Below, in pieces: positions 1-9,146 of a DNA stretch of 64,000 nucleotides; the stretch's first letter is position 1, and every line of letters starts with the position of its first letter. The DNA is from Kineosporia babensis. Lineage in GTDB: Bacteria; Actinomycetota; Actinomycetes; Actinomycetales; Kineosporiaceae. Location: NCBI RefSeq assembly GCF_021129305.1, contig NZ_JAJOMB010000007.1, positions 1-64,000 of the forward strand, given 5' to 3'. Under the pieces are notes generated by a model that was given only the letters and a program-made list of their open reading frames with translations, was not told where the DNA came from and did not search any database. The position numbers and the translations under genes were made by a program.

Positions 1-218
1 GCGAAGGGCATGAGCATGCACTGCTCAGACAGTTGCAGAAAATGAAAGCCACTGAATCCCGAGACCGGCCGCTCACGCGTCCGTTGCTCTCAAGACCTGC
101 CCGCCGCACAAGGCGACCGGCTGCAGGGCCTCGGAAGACATTACCAGCACTCGGGCCAGTTGGACAGTCGGCCGAACGAGACCACGCCGGCCAGGGGTTC
201 AGCCCCTCGAACGGAAGC

Positions 219-1175
219 TCAGGCCGTGGCCTTGGTCAGAGCCTGAACCACCCGGGAGACGCTGCTCTCCACACCCCACTTCGAGGCGAACTCCACCAGG
301 GCCTCGTGATCCGGCGGCGTGGCCGGCAACGCGTCGTCCAGCTCAGCAATCGGTGCGTCAGGCGCCACCGTGACCACCGCCGGCGCCGCATCCAGATAGT
401 CCGAGGCCTCCAGCAGCTTCTTGCGCTGCCCAGGAGAAAGATCCGAAGCCGGGTCCCCGGCGGCCTCCCGAAGCTCGGTCAGCGTGCCGAACCGCTTCAG
501 CATCCCGGAGGCCGTCTTCTCCCCGATGCCCGCCACCCCCGGCAGCCCGTCACTGGGGTCACCGCGCAGCGTGGCCATCTCGGCATACATCTGCCCGCTC
601 GTGACCCCGTACTTAGCCGCCAGCCACGCCTCGTCCACAATTTCCAGCTTCCGCACCCCGCGGCCCACGTACAGCACCCGAACCCGAGCCGCATCGTCCG
701 CAAGCTGGAAAAGGTCACGGTCCCCCGTAACCACATCCACGTCGGTACCGCCGGAAGCCACGTGGCGGGCGGTGAGCGTGCCGATCACGTCGTCCGCCTC
801 GTACCCGGCAGCGCCCACCCGGCACAGGCCCAGCAACGACAGCGCCTCGATGATCAGCGGGACCTGGGGCACCAGCAGGTCCGGCACCTCTTCGCTGTTG
901 GTGCGCGGATCGGACACCCGGTGCGCCTTGTAGGAAGGAATGGCGGCAACCCGGAAAGCCGGCCGCCAGTCGTCGTCCCAGCAGGCCACCAGCCGCTTCG
1001 GCCCGCGTTGGGTGACCAGGTAGGCCACCGAGTCCAGGAAACCGCGTAACGCGTTGACCACCGTCCCGTCGGGCGCCACGAATGAGTCGGGCACTCCGTG
1101 GAACGAGCGGAAGTAGAGCGATGCGGCGTCGAGCAGCATCAACTCGGGGCGGGGGTCCGGGAATGCGGCAGGCAC
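219..1175 (-). CDS. 5'-3' exonuclease (PolA N-terminal domain family)
   Basis: Stand-alone 5'-3' exonuclease/flap-endonuclease domain, related to the N-terminal nuclease of DNA polymerase I and expected to trim flaps or RNA primers in the cytosol. Visible family motifs are LLDAASL at the N-terminus, YEADDVIG and VTGDRDLFQL for the metal-binding acidic cluster, and GDPSDGLPGVAGIGEKTA, the helix-hairpin-helix DNA clamp. The frame stays open to a GTG at 1238. I prefer the GTG at 1175, which has an AGGA about nine bases upstream and leaves a short leader like that of mycobacterial homologues; the ATG at 1139 is also possible. Mycobacteria also carry such a gene (Rv2090) next to helY. The function is firm, the start is not. 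Confidence 0.85.
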   Translation of the reverse strand: MPAAFPDPRPELMLLDAASLYFRSFHGVPDSFVAPDGTVVNALRGFLDSVAYLVTQRGPKRLVACWDDDWRPAFRVAAIPSYKAHRVSDPRTNSEEVPDLLVPQVPLIIEALSLLGLCRVGAAGYEADDVIGTLTARHVASGGTDVDVVTGDRDLFQLADDAARVRVLYVGRGVRKLEIVDEAWLAAKYGVTSGQMYAEMATLRGDPSDGLPGVAGIGEKTASGMLKRFGTLTELREAAGDPASDLSPGQRKKLLEASDYLDAAPAVVTVAPDAPIAELDDALPATPPDHEALVEFASKWGVESSVSRVVQALTKATA

Positions 1176-1333
1176 GGAGCGATCCTGCCATTCCTGACCA
1201 GCCGGCGTCGGAGATACGCACCGTTGCCCGGCCATCACGCACCGACAGGCATTCAGGTGACGCTGCGCTATCCGGTGTCACCCACGAGCAAAGCCTGTGT
1301 CACCAGCTAGTTCGGGCCGGTAGCCTTCGCCGG

Positions 1334-1774
1334 ATGGAGGAGATCGACCGACAGATTCTGCGCCTGCTCTCCCAGGACGGCCGGATGAGTTTCACCGACC
1401 TGGGGCGGGCGACCGGATTATCCACGTCCGCGGTGCACCAGCGGGTACGCCGGCTCGAGCAGCGCGGCATCATCCTGGGCTATACGGCGGTGGTGCAGTC
1501 CGAGGCCGTCGATCTCCCGCTCACGGCGTTCGTCTCGGTGACCCCGCTGGACCACTCCGCACCGGACGACGTGCCGGAGCGGCTGGTCCCGATCAGCGAG
1601 ATCGAGGCCTGCTACTCCGTCGCGGGTGACGAGAACTACCTGCTCAAGGTGCGGGTGGCCACGCCGGCCGCGCTGGAGGCCCTGCTCGCCCGGATCCGTG
1701 CGGTGGCCGGGGTCCGGACTCGCACCACGATCGTGCTCTCGACCCCGTACGAAGCCCGGCCCCTCTCCATCTGA
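1334..1774 (+). CDS. Lrp/AsnC family transcriptional regulator
   Basis: 146-residue leucine-responsive-type regulator. Residues 1-60 form the AsnC winged helix (IDRQILRLLSQDGR, then LSTSAVHQRVRRLEQRGII). The rest is the RAM ligand-binding and oligomerisation domain, with the typical YLLKVRV strand and a closing TTIVLST strand. Such proteins usually sense amino acids and act on a neighbouring or distant amino-acid gene; no obvious target adjoins. It diverges from the exonuclease and ends 15 bp from the convergent helY stop. The frame is open for 84 codons upstream, but that extension is arginine-rich and unlike the family. The ligand is not predictable. Confidence 0.88.
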   Translation: MEEIDRQILRLLSQDGRMSFTDLGRATGLSTSAVHQRVRRLEQRGIILGYTAVVQSEAVDLPLTAFVSVTPLDHSAPDDVPERLVPISEIEACYSVAGDENYLLKVRVATPAALEALLARIRAVAGVRTRTTIVLSTPYEARPLSI

Positions 1775-1789
1775 TTCGTCCGAGCTACC

Positions 1790-4585
1790 TCAGGCCCGCG
1801 GCGGGCCGGCGGCCACGACCCCCCGGCTGACCGCGTCCACCGCGGCCCGGGCGGTCTTCACCAGCGCCGGGTCGTCACTGGCCTGGGCGATCTGCCCGAG
1901 CAGGTCGATCACCTGCTTGCACCAGCGCACGAAGTCACCCGCGGCCAGATCGGCATCGCTCAGCACCGCCTGCAACGGTTGCCCCGCTGCCCAGCGGTGG
2001 ATCGCCCAGGCCAGACCGGCGTCCGGCTCAGGGGTCACGTCCAGCCGGTGAGCACGTTCCTCGTCGTCGAGCACCGACCAGATCCGGGTCATCGTGTCCA
2101 GCGCCACCACCGGTGCTCCCTTGGGCACGCGCGGGCTGAGACCGCCCTCGTCCCGCCGGGATTCGTAGACGATGGCGCTGACCACTGCGGTCAGGCCCGG
2201 TACGTCCAGGTCCTTCCAGACGCCCTTGCGCAGGCACTCCGAGACCAGCAGGTCGGACTCCGAGTAGATCCGGCGCAGCTGCTCCCCGGCCGCCGTGACC
2301 TTGTCCCCGGCCAGGTAGCCGCGTTCGGTGAGCAGGTCGCAGACCCGGTCGAAGACCCGGGCGATGGTGTTGGTGCGGCCCTCGATCCGGCGCACCAGCG
2401 CGTCGGTCTCGCGCTTGAGTCGGAAGTAGCGCTCGGCCCAGCGGGCGTGGTCCTCGCGCTCGGAGCAGCCGTGGCAGGGGTGCGTGCGCAGCTGGCGGCG
2501 CAGCCGGTTCAGCTCCTCGTCCTCGTCCTGGGCACGGGACTTCTTCGGCCGGCGCTGCTGCTGCACCACATCCGCGTCGTGCTGGAACACCCCCAGCGCA
2601 TTGCGCACCGAGGAGGCCAGGTCGCGGCGGGCGGTGGCGTCACGGCCGTTGAAGTTCTTCGGCACCGTGATCCGGGTGGTGGCCTCGACCGGGGTCGGCA
2701 CATCCATCAGCGAAAGACGGCGGACCTGGCGCTCAATGGTCAGAATTGAAGGACGCGGGCCCTCCAGGCTGTCTCCACCCGAGACACCGGGGTCGAGGAC
2801 GACCGCCCAGCCCGGACGGCGCCCACCCGGTACCCGGATGATGTCGCCCTTGCGGAGTTTCTCCAGAGAACCGATCACTTCCGAGCGCCGGTCGCGAGAA
2901 GCGTTGCGCGACAGTGCGGTCTCGCGCTCGCCGATCTTGCGCCGCAGCCCGGCGTACTCCCTGAAATCGCCCAGGTGGCAGTCCATCGCGTTGGCGTAGC
3001 CCTCGAGCGCCTCTTCCTGCTTGCGCGCCTGCTTGGCCAGACCGACCACCGCGCGGTCGGCCTGGAACTGGGCGAACGACGTCTCCAGGATCTCCCGGGC
3101 CCGCGAGCGGCCGACCTGGCCGACCAGGTTCACAGCCATGTTGTAGGTGGGCCGGAAACTGGAGCGCAGCGGGAACGTTCGGGTGGAGGCCAGACCGCCG
3201 ACCACCTCCGGGTCGAGCCCGGGCTGCCAGAGGACGACCGCGTGGCCCTCGACGTCGATACCCCGGCGGCCGGCTCGCCCGGTCAGCTGGGTGTACTCCC
3301 CCGGCGTGATGTCGGCGTGGGTCTCGCCGTTCCACTTGACCAGTTTCTCCAGCACCACGCTGCGGGCGGGCATGTTGATGCCCAGCGCCAGCGTCTCGGT
3401 GGCGAAGACGGCCTTCACCAGGCCGCGGGTGAAGAGTTCCTCGACGACCTCCTTGAAGGCCGGCAGCAGCCCGGCGTGGTGCGCGGCGATGCCCCGGCTC
3501 AGCGCCTCGACCCACTCGTAGTAGCCGAGCACGGCCAGGTCCTCGTCGGGGATGTCCGCAGTGCGCGACTCCACGATGTGCCGGATCTCGGTGCGCTCTT
3601 CCGGGGTGGTCAGGCGGACATGGGAGTACAGGCACTGCTGCACCGCGGCGTCACAACCGGCGCGGCTGAAGATGAAGGTGATGGCCGGCAGCAGGCCGGC
3701 GTTGTCCAGCGCGTTGATCACTTCGAAACGGCTGGGGGTGGAGTTGGGACGCCGGCCGCCTCGTGCGTAGGTACCGCGGCTTTTGGAGCCCCGGGCCGAG
3801 GTGGAGCCGCCGCGGCGGCCGCCGGCCCCCTGGAACTGCCGTTCCCGCCGGTTCGCGTCGCGGGTGATCTGCAGCAGCTCCGGGTTCACGCCGTCGGTGG
3901 ACTGGCCCTCGGCGAAAAGGTCGTACAGCTGCCGGTTGGCCATCACGTGCTGCCACAGCGGGACCGGGCGGTCCTCGGAGACCACGACCTCGGTGTTGCC
4001 GCGCACGGTGTCCAGCCAGGCGCCGAACTCCTCGGCGTTGCTCACCGTGGCGGACAGGCTGACCAGCAGCACGTCGTCGGGCAGGTGAATGATCACCTCT
4101 TCCCAGACCGCGCCGCGGAATCGGTCGGCCAGGTAGTGGACTTCGTCCATCACCACGTAGGCCAGGCCCTCCAGGGCGGCCGAGTCCGCGTAGAGCATGT
4201 TGCGCAGCACCTCGGTGGTCATCACCACCACCGGCGCGTCGGCGTTGATCGCGGTGTCGCCGGTGAGCAGGCCGACGTTCTCGGCGCCGTGCATCTTGGC
4301 CAGGTCCGCGTACTTCTGGTTGCTCAGCGCCTTGATCGGCGTGGTGTAGAACGCTTTCCGGCCGGAGTCGCGGGCCAGGAACACGGCGAACTCACCGACC
4401 ACCGTCTTCCCGGAACCGGTGGGAGCGGCCACCAGCACGCCCCGGCCGTCGGCGAGCGCCCGGCAGGCCTCCAGCTGGAAAGGGTCCAGATCGAACGGGT
4501 ACCGCGCACGGAAGCGGGAAAGCGGGGTCTTCGCCTCCTCGTTGCGCTGGCGGGCCGCGGCAAATCGTTCGGCGGGCGACGTCAC
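1790..4585 (-). CDS. helY: SKI2/Mtr4-like DEVH-box RNA helicase HelY
   Basis: 931-residue superfamily 2 helicase of the Ski2/Mtr4 group. Walker A APTGSGKT lies at residues 54-61, the DEVH box at 147-150, the SATVSN motif III follows, and the second RecA domain contains the QLTGRAGRRG motif VI. The C-terminal part matches the helical (DSHCT-like) domain, and a basic glycine/arginine-rich insertion sits near residues 255-285. The family unwinds RNA, in mycobacteria as HelY. Downstream of tatA-tatC in the same orientation, as in mycobacteria, but a strong hairpin at 4675-4709 separates it from tatC, so it may have its own promoter. Length is normal. Confidence 0.93.
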   Translation of the reverse strand: MTSPAERFAAARQRNEEAKTPLSRFRARYPFDLDPFQLEACRALADGRGVLVAAPTGSGKTVVGEFAVFLARDSGRKAFYTTPIKALSNQKYADLAKMHGAENVGLLTGDTAINADAPVVVMTTEVLRNMLYADSAALEGLAYVVMDEVHYLADRFRGAVWEEVIIHLPDDVLLVSLSATVSNAEEFGAWLDTVRGNTEVVVSEDRPVPLWQHVMANRQLYDLFAEGQSTDGVNPELLQITRDANRRERQFQGAGGRRGGSTSARGSKSRGTYARGGRRPNSTPSRFEVINALDNAGLLPAITFIFSRAGCDAAVQQCLYSHVRLTTPEERTEIRHIVESRTADIPDEDLAVLGYYEWVEALSRGIAAHHAGLLPAFKEVVEELFTRGLVKAVFATETLALGINMPARSVVLEKLVKWNGETHADITPGEYTQLTGRAGRRGIDVEGHAVVLWQPGLDPEVVGGLASTRTFPLRSSFRPTYNMAVNLVGQVGRSRAREILETSFAQFQADRAVVGLAKQARKQEEALEGYANAMDCHLGDFREYAGLRRKIGERETALSRNASRDRRSEVIGSLEKLRKGDIIRVPGGRRPGWAVVLDPGVSGGDSLEGPRPSILTIERQVRRLSLMDVPTPVEATTRITVPKNFNGRDATARRDLASSVRNALGVFQHDADVVQQQRRPKKSRAQDEDEELNRLRRQLRTHPCHGCSEREDHARWAERYFRLKRETDALVRRIEGRTNTIARVFDRVCDLLTERGYLAGDKVTAAGEQLRRIYSESDLLVSECLRKGVWKDLDVPGLTAVVSAIVYESRRDEGGLSPRVPKGAPVVALDTMTRIWSVLDDEERAHRLDVTPEPDAGLAWAIHRWAAGQPLQAVLSDADLAAGDFVRWCKQVIDLLGQIAQASDDPALVKTARAAVDAVSRGVVAAGPPRA

Positions 4586-4674
4586 GCCGCTTACGCTACC
4601 CGCCGGTGCTCGGGAGCGAGAACCCGTATTGCACCAGGTCTCACCTCACACTCCGGAGCCCGGGCAGACGACAA

Positions 4675-4709
4675 CGGCCTCACCCCCGGCAGATCCAGGG
4701 GTGAGGCCG
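4675..4709 (-). terminator. Hairpin downstream of tatC
   Basis: Perfect 12-bp inverted repeat (CGGCCTCACCCC at 4675-4686 and its complement at 4698-4709) with an 11-nt loop, just after the tatC stop. There is no long T run, as is common in actinobacterial terminators. It probably separates tatA-tatC from helY. Confidence 0.7.
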
Positions 4710-4723
4710 GGCCGCGCTCAGGC

Positions 4724-5584
4724 TCAGGGGCGATCGATCGGCTCGTCGTCGCTCGCCAGCGGGCTGGACTCGTCGTCGCTGAGGCCGAACACCGGGTCGT
4801 TGCGGCGCTTGCGGGCGCGGCGCCGGTCGTTGAACAGGGCGACGAACACCGAGACCACGTACAGGCCGACCAGGGGCAAGGCCATCAGGATCATCTGCGA
4901 GGCGTCCGGCGAGGGCGAGACGATCGCCGCGAAGAGGAACGCGCAGAACACCGCGATCCGCCAGTACTTGCCCATGTTCCGGCCGCTGACCAGGCCCATC
5001 ATGTTCAGCCCGATGAGCACCAGGGGCATCAGGAAGGCCACCCCGAGGGCGATCATCAGCCGGCTGGCGAAGGTGATGACGGTCTGCGCGTCGGGCTGGT
5101 TGAGCGAGCCCTCGAGGGCGAACTCGGCGCCGAAGGCCACGGCCTTGGGCAGGACCAGGATGGCCAGCCAGACCCCGGACAGGAACAGCGGCACCGCGAA
5201 CGCCACGAACCACAGCGACGTGCGGCGTTCCTTCTTGGTCAGGCCCGGGGTGATGAACGCCCAGAACTGGTACAGCCAGACCGGGCTGGAGATCACGATG
5301 CCGATGTAGACGGCCACCTTGACCTGGATGTTGAAGGCGTCGGCGATCGCCCGGTAGGTCAGCGTGACCTTCTGGCCGTGCGCGGACGCCTCGGCCAGCG
5401 GCTGGATGATCAGGTTCTCCAGCACCGGGTGCACCAGGAACCAGCCACCGACGGTGGCCAGGACCAGGGCGACCGTGCTGACGACCACCCGGTACCGGAG
5501 CTCGGCCAGATGCTCCTTGAGGGACATCCGGCCCTCAGGGTTCTTCGGTCGTTTACCTGGCTTGGACGGCTTGGTCACCGCCAC
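4724..5584 (-). CDS. tatC: Sec-independent protein translocase TatC
   Basis: 286-residue multispanning TatC, the receptor of the twin-arginine translocase that binds RR signal peptides of folded substrates. The cytoplasmic N-terminus EGRMSLKEHLAELRYR carries the conserved MxLxxHLxELRxR pattern, and six hydrophobic segments follow. The tail is charged (RRRARKRRND and an acidic end) and cytoplasmic. tatA lies 53 bp upstream in the same direction. TatB is not recognised here; many actinobacteria encode it elsewhere. Confidence 0.95.
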   Translation of the reverse strand: MAVTKPSKPGKRPKNPEGRMSLKEHLAELRYRVVVSTVALVLATVGGWFLVHPVLENLIIQPLAEASAHGQKVTLTYRAIADAFNIQVKVAVYIGIVISSPVWLYQFWAFITPGLTKKERRTSLWFVAFAVPLFLSGVWLAILVLPKAVAFGAEFALEGSLNQPDAQTVITFASRLMIALGVAFLMPLVLIGLNMMGLVSGRNMGKYWRIAVFCAFLFAAIVSPSPDASQMILMALPLVGLYVVSVFVALFNDRRRARKRRNDPVFGLSDDESSPLASDDEPIDRP

Positions 5585-5637
5585 CGGCGGTCAGTTCCTC
5601 TCAACGCTGGAAGTCGGACGGTCCACAACGGGGAACG

Positions 5638-5943
5638 TCAGACGTCGGTACGGCTCTGGTAACCCGGCTGCTGCGGCGTCATGACCCGGCCCTCGAGCGG
5701 CGGGTCGGACTCCAGCGCGTCGGCCTGGCGGCGCAGTTCCTCGGCCTGGGCCTTGCGCTGGGCGGCCTCTTCGTCGGCCGGGGTGGGGTTGTCGTCCTGC
5801 TTCATCTGCTTGATCTCGGACTTGAAGATCCGCATCGAGCGGCCCAGACCCCGGGCCGCGTCGGGAAGACGGCGGCTGCCGAACAGGATCACCAGCACGA
5901 GGATCATGATGATGATGTGCGAAGGCTCTTTCAGAAAGCCCAT
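5638..5943 (-). CDS. tatA: Twin-arginine translocase subunit TatA
   Basis: 101-residue TatA with one N-terminal membrane helix ([19 protein letters not shown]), the hinge motif FGxxxLP, an amphipathic helix ([18 protein letters not shown]) and a hydrophilic tail. TatA oligomers form the transport pore recruited by TatC. It precedes tatC in an apparent operon. The ATG at 5943 starts just before the membrane helix, as usual for the family. Confidence 0.94.
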   Translation of the reverse strand: MGFLKEPSHIIIMILVLVILFGSRRLPDAARGLGRSMRIFKSEIKQMKQDDNPTPADEEAAQRKAQAEELRRQADALESDPPLEGRVMTPQQPGYQSRTDV

Positions 5944-6045
5944 GAGCTGTTCCTTCCACTGAACCCGCAGCGCACGTTTTGCCCAACGGTCGGTGTCATC
6001 GTACGCGGTACCTGCTGCGCCCGGCAGACCCCGTTCGCGTCCGGT

Positions 6046-6327
6046 CTACCGGCCGTGAGCCCGCTCAGAGGCCTTGGCCCGCTGCGCGCGGTACCGCTCC
6101 TGCCTCAGCTCCAACGGATCGGTGAACACCGCGGGTTCCCGCGGTTCGGCCCGCTCGGCGACCTGCTCGAGCTTGGCGCTGATCTCGGCGAACCGCTCGG
6201 AGGCGACCGAGAGCTCACCCAGCAGGAGTTTGGCGCGGCGCCACAAGCCCAGGCCGAGCACGGCCACCACGCCGAGGGCGAAGAGCACCAGGACGACCCA
6301 GATCAGGACCCACCACCACACCGACAC
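6046..6327 (-). CDS. Small single-pass membrane protein
   Basis: 93-residue protein starting at a GTG, with one strongly hydrophobic N-terminal helix (VSVWWWVLIWVVLVLFALG) followed by a charged, helix-prone cytoplasmic tail. I recognise no named domain. It lies directly upstream of tatA in the same orientation and may be cotranscribed with it. The open frame continues upstream, but that part is arginine/glycine-rich and runs through the hairpin at 6365-6401, so the GTG at 6327 is the sensible start. A role in the membrane or with Tat is only suggested by position. Confidence 0.65.
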   Translation of the reverse strand: MSVWWWVLIWVVLVLFALGVVAVLGLGLWRRAKLLLGELSVASERFAEISAKLEQVAERAEPREPAVFTDPLELRQERYRAQRAKASERAHGR

Positions 6328-6364
6328 CCGTTCAGCGTACTGGGTCGGGCCCGGGCAACGCCGA

Positions 6365-6401
6365 AGCCGGGGCCCTCCTCCGTCAGAGGTGGACCCCGGC
6401 T
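6365..6401 (-). terminator. Hairpin downstream of the Zn-ribbon gene
   Basis: 8-bp inverted repeat (AGCCGGGG at 6365-6372, CCCCGGCT at 6394-6401) with a smaller CCTC/GAGG stem inside its loop. It lies just after the stop of the gene at 6435-6797 and is probably its terminator. Confidence 0.5.
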
Positions 6402-6434
6402 CCGGCCAAATCGGCTCCGAAGAGCGCTTACTTC

Positions 6435-6797
6435 TTACGCGGCCGTCTCGGGTGCCTGTGCCCGCGGGCGTGGCCCCTGTGCTGCGGCTGCCGCCGCCAG
6501 CAGGTCCGCCTGCTCCAGCCAGAGAGCGAAGTCCAGCACGTCGTCGTAGTTCAGTGTCGGACCCTCGTGCTCCTCGAGCACCTCGGCCGGCACGTTCCAC
6601 GGCTCTGCGACCACTCCACCGGAGATGAGCAGCGCGACCACGTCCCTGCCGGCCGGCTTGCGCACCTCCTCGTGGCACGTGGTGCAGATGAAGGCGTAAT
6701 AGGACCAGCTCTTCACGGAGCAGACGACGAGACGCACCTGGTGCGGAGTCAACTCAACATCACCGCAACTCGGGCACGACGCCTTGATCGTCGTCAT
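6435..6797 (-). CDS. Conserved actinobacterial Zn-ribbon-like protein
   Basis: 120-residue protein with two cysteine pairs, CPSC at residues 8-11 and CTTC at 38-41, which look like the knuckles of a zinc ribbon, followed by an acidic-helical region and an alanine-rich tail. Start chosen at the ATG at 6797, which has a GGAGGTGG ribosome-binding site about ten bases upstream; an in-frame ATG at 6830 lacks one. It lies between pafC and tatA on the same strand. Function is not known to me; a nucleic-acid or protein-binding role is only inferred from the ribbon. Confidence 0.7.
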   Translation of the reverse strand: MTTIKASCPSCGDVELTPHQVRLVVCSVKSWSYYAFICTTCHEEVRKPAGRDVVALLISGGVVAEPWNVPAEVLEEHEGPTLNYDDVLDFALWLEQADLLAAAAAAQGPRPRAQAPETAA

Positions 6798-7118
6798 TTG
6801 CGATCCACCTCCAGCAGAGCCGCCATTCATCGTCGAGGGGTTCTTCGGCCACGGCCCGCAACTCCTTAACCGCCGACAGTAATGCCTAGGCCGCCCTGGT
6901 GACGGGGCGTGGATCGTTCGTGCGTGGCGTGTCGTTTTTCCCGCAGTACCGCTCGCCCGGACGGCCTAGTCCCCGATCCCGGCACTGATCTGCCCTTAAA
7001 CCTCTAAAACGACAGCACAGGATCAGCGCAGAGGCATCGTGGGAGGGCATCCGAGGGCAGCCGGACGAGCTACCGACCGTGACTCACTGTGATGATTCGG
7101 CGGCCGCAGCCAGCGAGT
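6798..7118 (-). other. Gene-less stretch between pafC and the Zn-ribbon gene
   Basis: About 320 bp without a convincing coding frame on either strand. It holds the ribosome-binding site of the Zn-ribbon gene and presumably its promoter; I see no clear -10/-35 pair or inverted repeat. The gap suggests that pafBC and the genes leading to tat are separate transcription units. Confidence 0.4.
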
Positions 7119-8096
7119 TCAGTGCTCGTAACCGGCCAGCGCCGCAGCCGCCGAGGTGAGCACCTGGTCGGCCAGCCCGGGCGGGGAGACGATCCGGCCG
7201 GCACCACCGAGGCGCAGCACCAGCCGTGGGATCCAGTCCGGGGCAGCCACCCGCAGCACCACCCGCAACCGGCCGCCGGGCAATTCCTCGGTCTGCTCCA
7301 CCGGGTAGTACTCGGCCACCCAGCGCCCGCGGGGCTCCACCTCCAGGGTGACCACCAGGTCGTCCTCGGAGGGGGTGAACAGCTGCTCGTCGCCGGCCCG
7401 GGAGACCGCCTGCGGCGGCGGGGTTCCGTCCTCCTCCAGCAGGCGCAGGCCGGCCACCCGGTCGAAGCGGAACAACCGGACGCCCTCGGCCCGGTGGCAC
7501 CACGCCTCCAGGTACCAGCGCCCGTCGATGCTGGTGACCTGCATCGGGTCCACGTCCCGCTCGGTGATCTCGTCGCGGGCCGGAACCAGGTAGTGCAGCC
7601 GCAGCCGGCGATGCAGCCGCAGGGCCTCGCGGGCGGTGCGCAGCGTTGCCTCGGCCCCGCCCGGGCCCGGAGTCAGGTCGATGTCCACCCGGTTCGCGGC
7701 CGAGACCGCGTCCTGGGCCGCGGCCGAGAGCTTGACCAGCGCCGAGTCCACCGCCCGGCGATCGCCCAGGTCGTTCACGTCGCCCAGGTCGGCGAGCGTG
7801 CGCAGGCCGGCGATCAGCGCGATCGCCTCGTCCGGGTCCAGGCGCAGCGGCCGGGCGATGGCGTCGGCGTTACTCAGGTAGATCCGGCCGCTGTCCCACT
7901 CGGCCGAGATCAGGTCGTCGGGCATGTGCCCGGGGGTACCGCAGACGAACAGCAGTTCCAGGTCGCGCACCAGCTGGGGCTCGGTGATCTTGAAGTGGCG
8001 TGCGGCCTCGCCGAGCTCTACCCCCGGCCGGTTCAGCAGCCAGGGCACCATGGTGAGCAGCCGGGACAGTCGCGCGGTGGCGGCGACGGCGCTCAT
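7119..8096 (-). CDS. pafC: WYL-domain regulator PafC
   Basis: 325-residue WYL-family protein, partner of PafB. The N-terminal part is a degenerate helix-turn-helix region, the centre holds the WYL fold (GRWYLEAWCHRAEGVRLFRFDRV), and a C-terminal extension follows. In mycobacteria PafB and PafC form a heterodimeric activator of the RecA/LexA-independent DNA-damage response. The start overlaps the pafB stop by 4 bp (ATGA), so the two are translationally coupled and made in equal amounts. Length and context match mycobacterial PafC well. Confidence 0.92.
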   Translation of the reverse strand: MSAVAATARLSRLLTMVPWLLNRPGVELGEAARHFKITEPQLVRDLELLFVCGTPGHMPDDLISAEWDSGRIYLSNADAIARPLRLDPDEAIALIAGLRTLADLGDVNDLGDRRAVDSALVKLSAAAQDAVSAANRVDIDLTPGPGGAEATLRTAREALRLHRRLRLHYLVPARDEITERDVDPMQVTSIDGRWYLEAWCHRAEGVRLFRFDRVAGLRLLEEDGTPPPQAVSRAGDEQLFTPSEDDLVVTLEVEPRGRWVAEYYPVEQTEELPGGRLRVVLRVAAPDWIPRLVLRLGGAGRIVSPPGLADQVLTSAAAALAGYEH

Positions 8097-9097
8097 CCCA
8101 CCCTCATTTTCGGGTTCTCGCTCTGGATCTGCGCGGCCTGGGCCCCCAGGGCCCCCTTCAGCAGCCGAATCACTTCAGCCCGCAGATCCGCCGGAGTGAC
8201 GGCCACCGCGTCCGGGCCCAACCCGGCCAGCGCCTGGGCGAGCATCCCCGCGTCTCCAATTCTGATCTGCAGTTCGTCCCAGCCCGGTTTCTCCGCCGAC
8301 GCGATGGTGGCGACCGCCTGCCGCCGTACCCCCGCCCCGCGGCCGGTGCGCAGAAGAACGGTGGCGATCCGCTCGTCCGTGCTGGGGACGTGCTTGCCGA
8401 TCATCTGCTGCGCGTCCAGGTCTTCGGGGATCTCGTAGATCCCCGCCCGGCCCCGCCGCTTCACGTCGCTCTCGATCCGGGACAGCCGGAACACCCGCGC
8501 TGCACCCCGGCCGCGGTCCTTCCCGATCAGGTACCAGCGACCGTTGCGGCTGGCCACCGACCAGGGCTCCACCTCGCGGGCCGCCGCGTCACCGTTCGGC
8601 TTGCGGTAGGTGAAGGTGACCACCTGCCGGTCCCGGGTGGCGGCGTAGAGCGGGCCGAACGCGGGCTCAGCAGTGCGGATGCGCGGTTCCAGGCCGTCCA
8701 TGTCCTGGTCGGTGTCCACCCCGAGCGAGGTGAGCTTGGTCAGCGCCCGGGCCGCGGGACCGGCCAGACTGGCCTGCTGCCAGACCCGGCTGGCCAGGCC
8801 GACCACGGCCAGCTCCTGGGCGTCCAGCTCGATCGGCGGCAGGGCGTAGTCGTCGCGGTCGATCCGGTAACCGGGCTCGTCGTCGAACCAGCGCTCGTCG
8901 GTCCCCGTGACCACCGGAATGCCCAGGTCACGCAGGTCTTCCTTGTCGCGCTCGAACATCCGGTCGAAGGCCTCGGGGGTGTCGCAGTCGGCGTACTGCG
9001 GTACCGCCGCCCGGATATGTTCCTTCGTCAGCCAACGCCGCGAGGCCGCTAGGCAGATCACCAGATTGAGCAGCCGCTCGGTACGCCGCGAGGACAC
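8093..9097 (-). CDS. pafB: WYL-domain regulator PafB
   Basis: 334 residues from the chosen GTG (SSRRTERLLNLVICL start). An N-terminal winged helix (residues 1-65) is followed by a WYL domain (GRWYLIGKDRGRGAARVFRLSRI) and the C-terminal WCX-like region. With PafC it regulates DNA-repair genes after damage, the WYL domain probably sensing single-stranded DNA. The open frame extends to 9175, but that segment overlaps the short intergenic region shared with the divergent gene at 9147. The pafC start overlaps this stop. Confidence 0.92.
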   Translation of the reverse strand: MSSRRTERLLNLVICLAASRRWLTKEHIRAAVPQYADCDTPEAFDRMFERDKEDLRDLGIPVVTGTDERWFDDEPGYRIDRDDYALPPIELDAQELAVVGLASRVWQQASLAGPAARALTKLTSLGVDTDQDMDGLEPRIRTAEPAFGPLYAATRDRQVVTFTYRKPNGDAAAREVEPWSVASRNGRWYLIGKDRGRGAARVFRLSRIESDVKRRGRAGIYEIPEDLDAQQMIGKHVPSTDERIATVLLRTGRGAGVRRQAVATIASAEKPGWDELQIRIGDAGMLAQALAGLGPDAVAVTPADLRAEVIRLLKGALGAQAAQIQSENPKMRVG

Positions 9098-9146
9098 CGC
9101 ACCCACGCTACCCGAGCCGGGCAGGTGGCGAGATAAGGTCACGCGC

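Noticed and set aside
33-1049. Plus-strand open frame at the left edge
   Set aside because: Arginine-rich shadow of the exonuclease gene; nothing supported was found in bases 1-218.
2975-5662. 895-codon plus-strand open frame antisense to helY and tatC
   Set aside because: Overlaps two strongly supported genes and shows low-complexity His/Gln/Arg-rich sequence without motifs.
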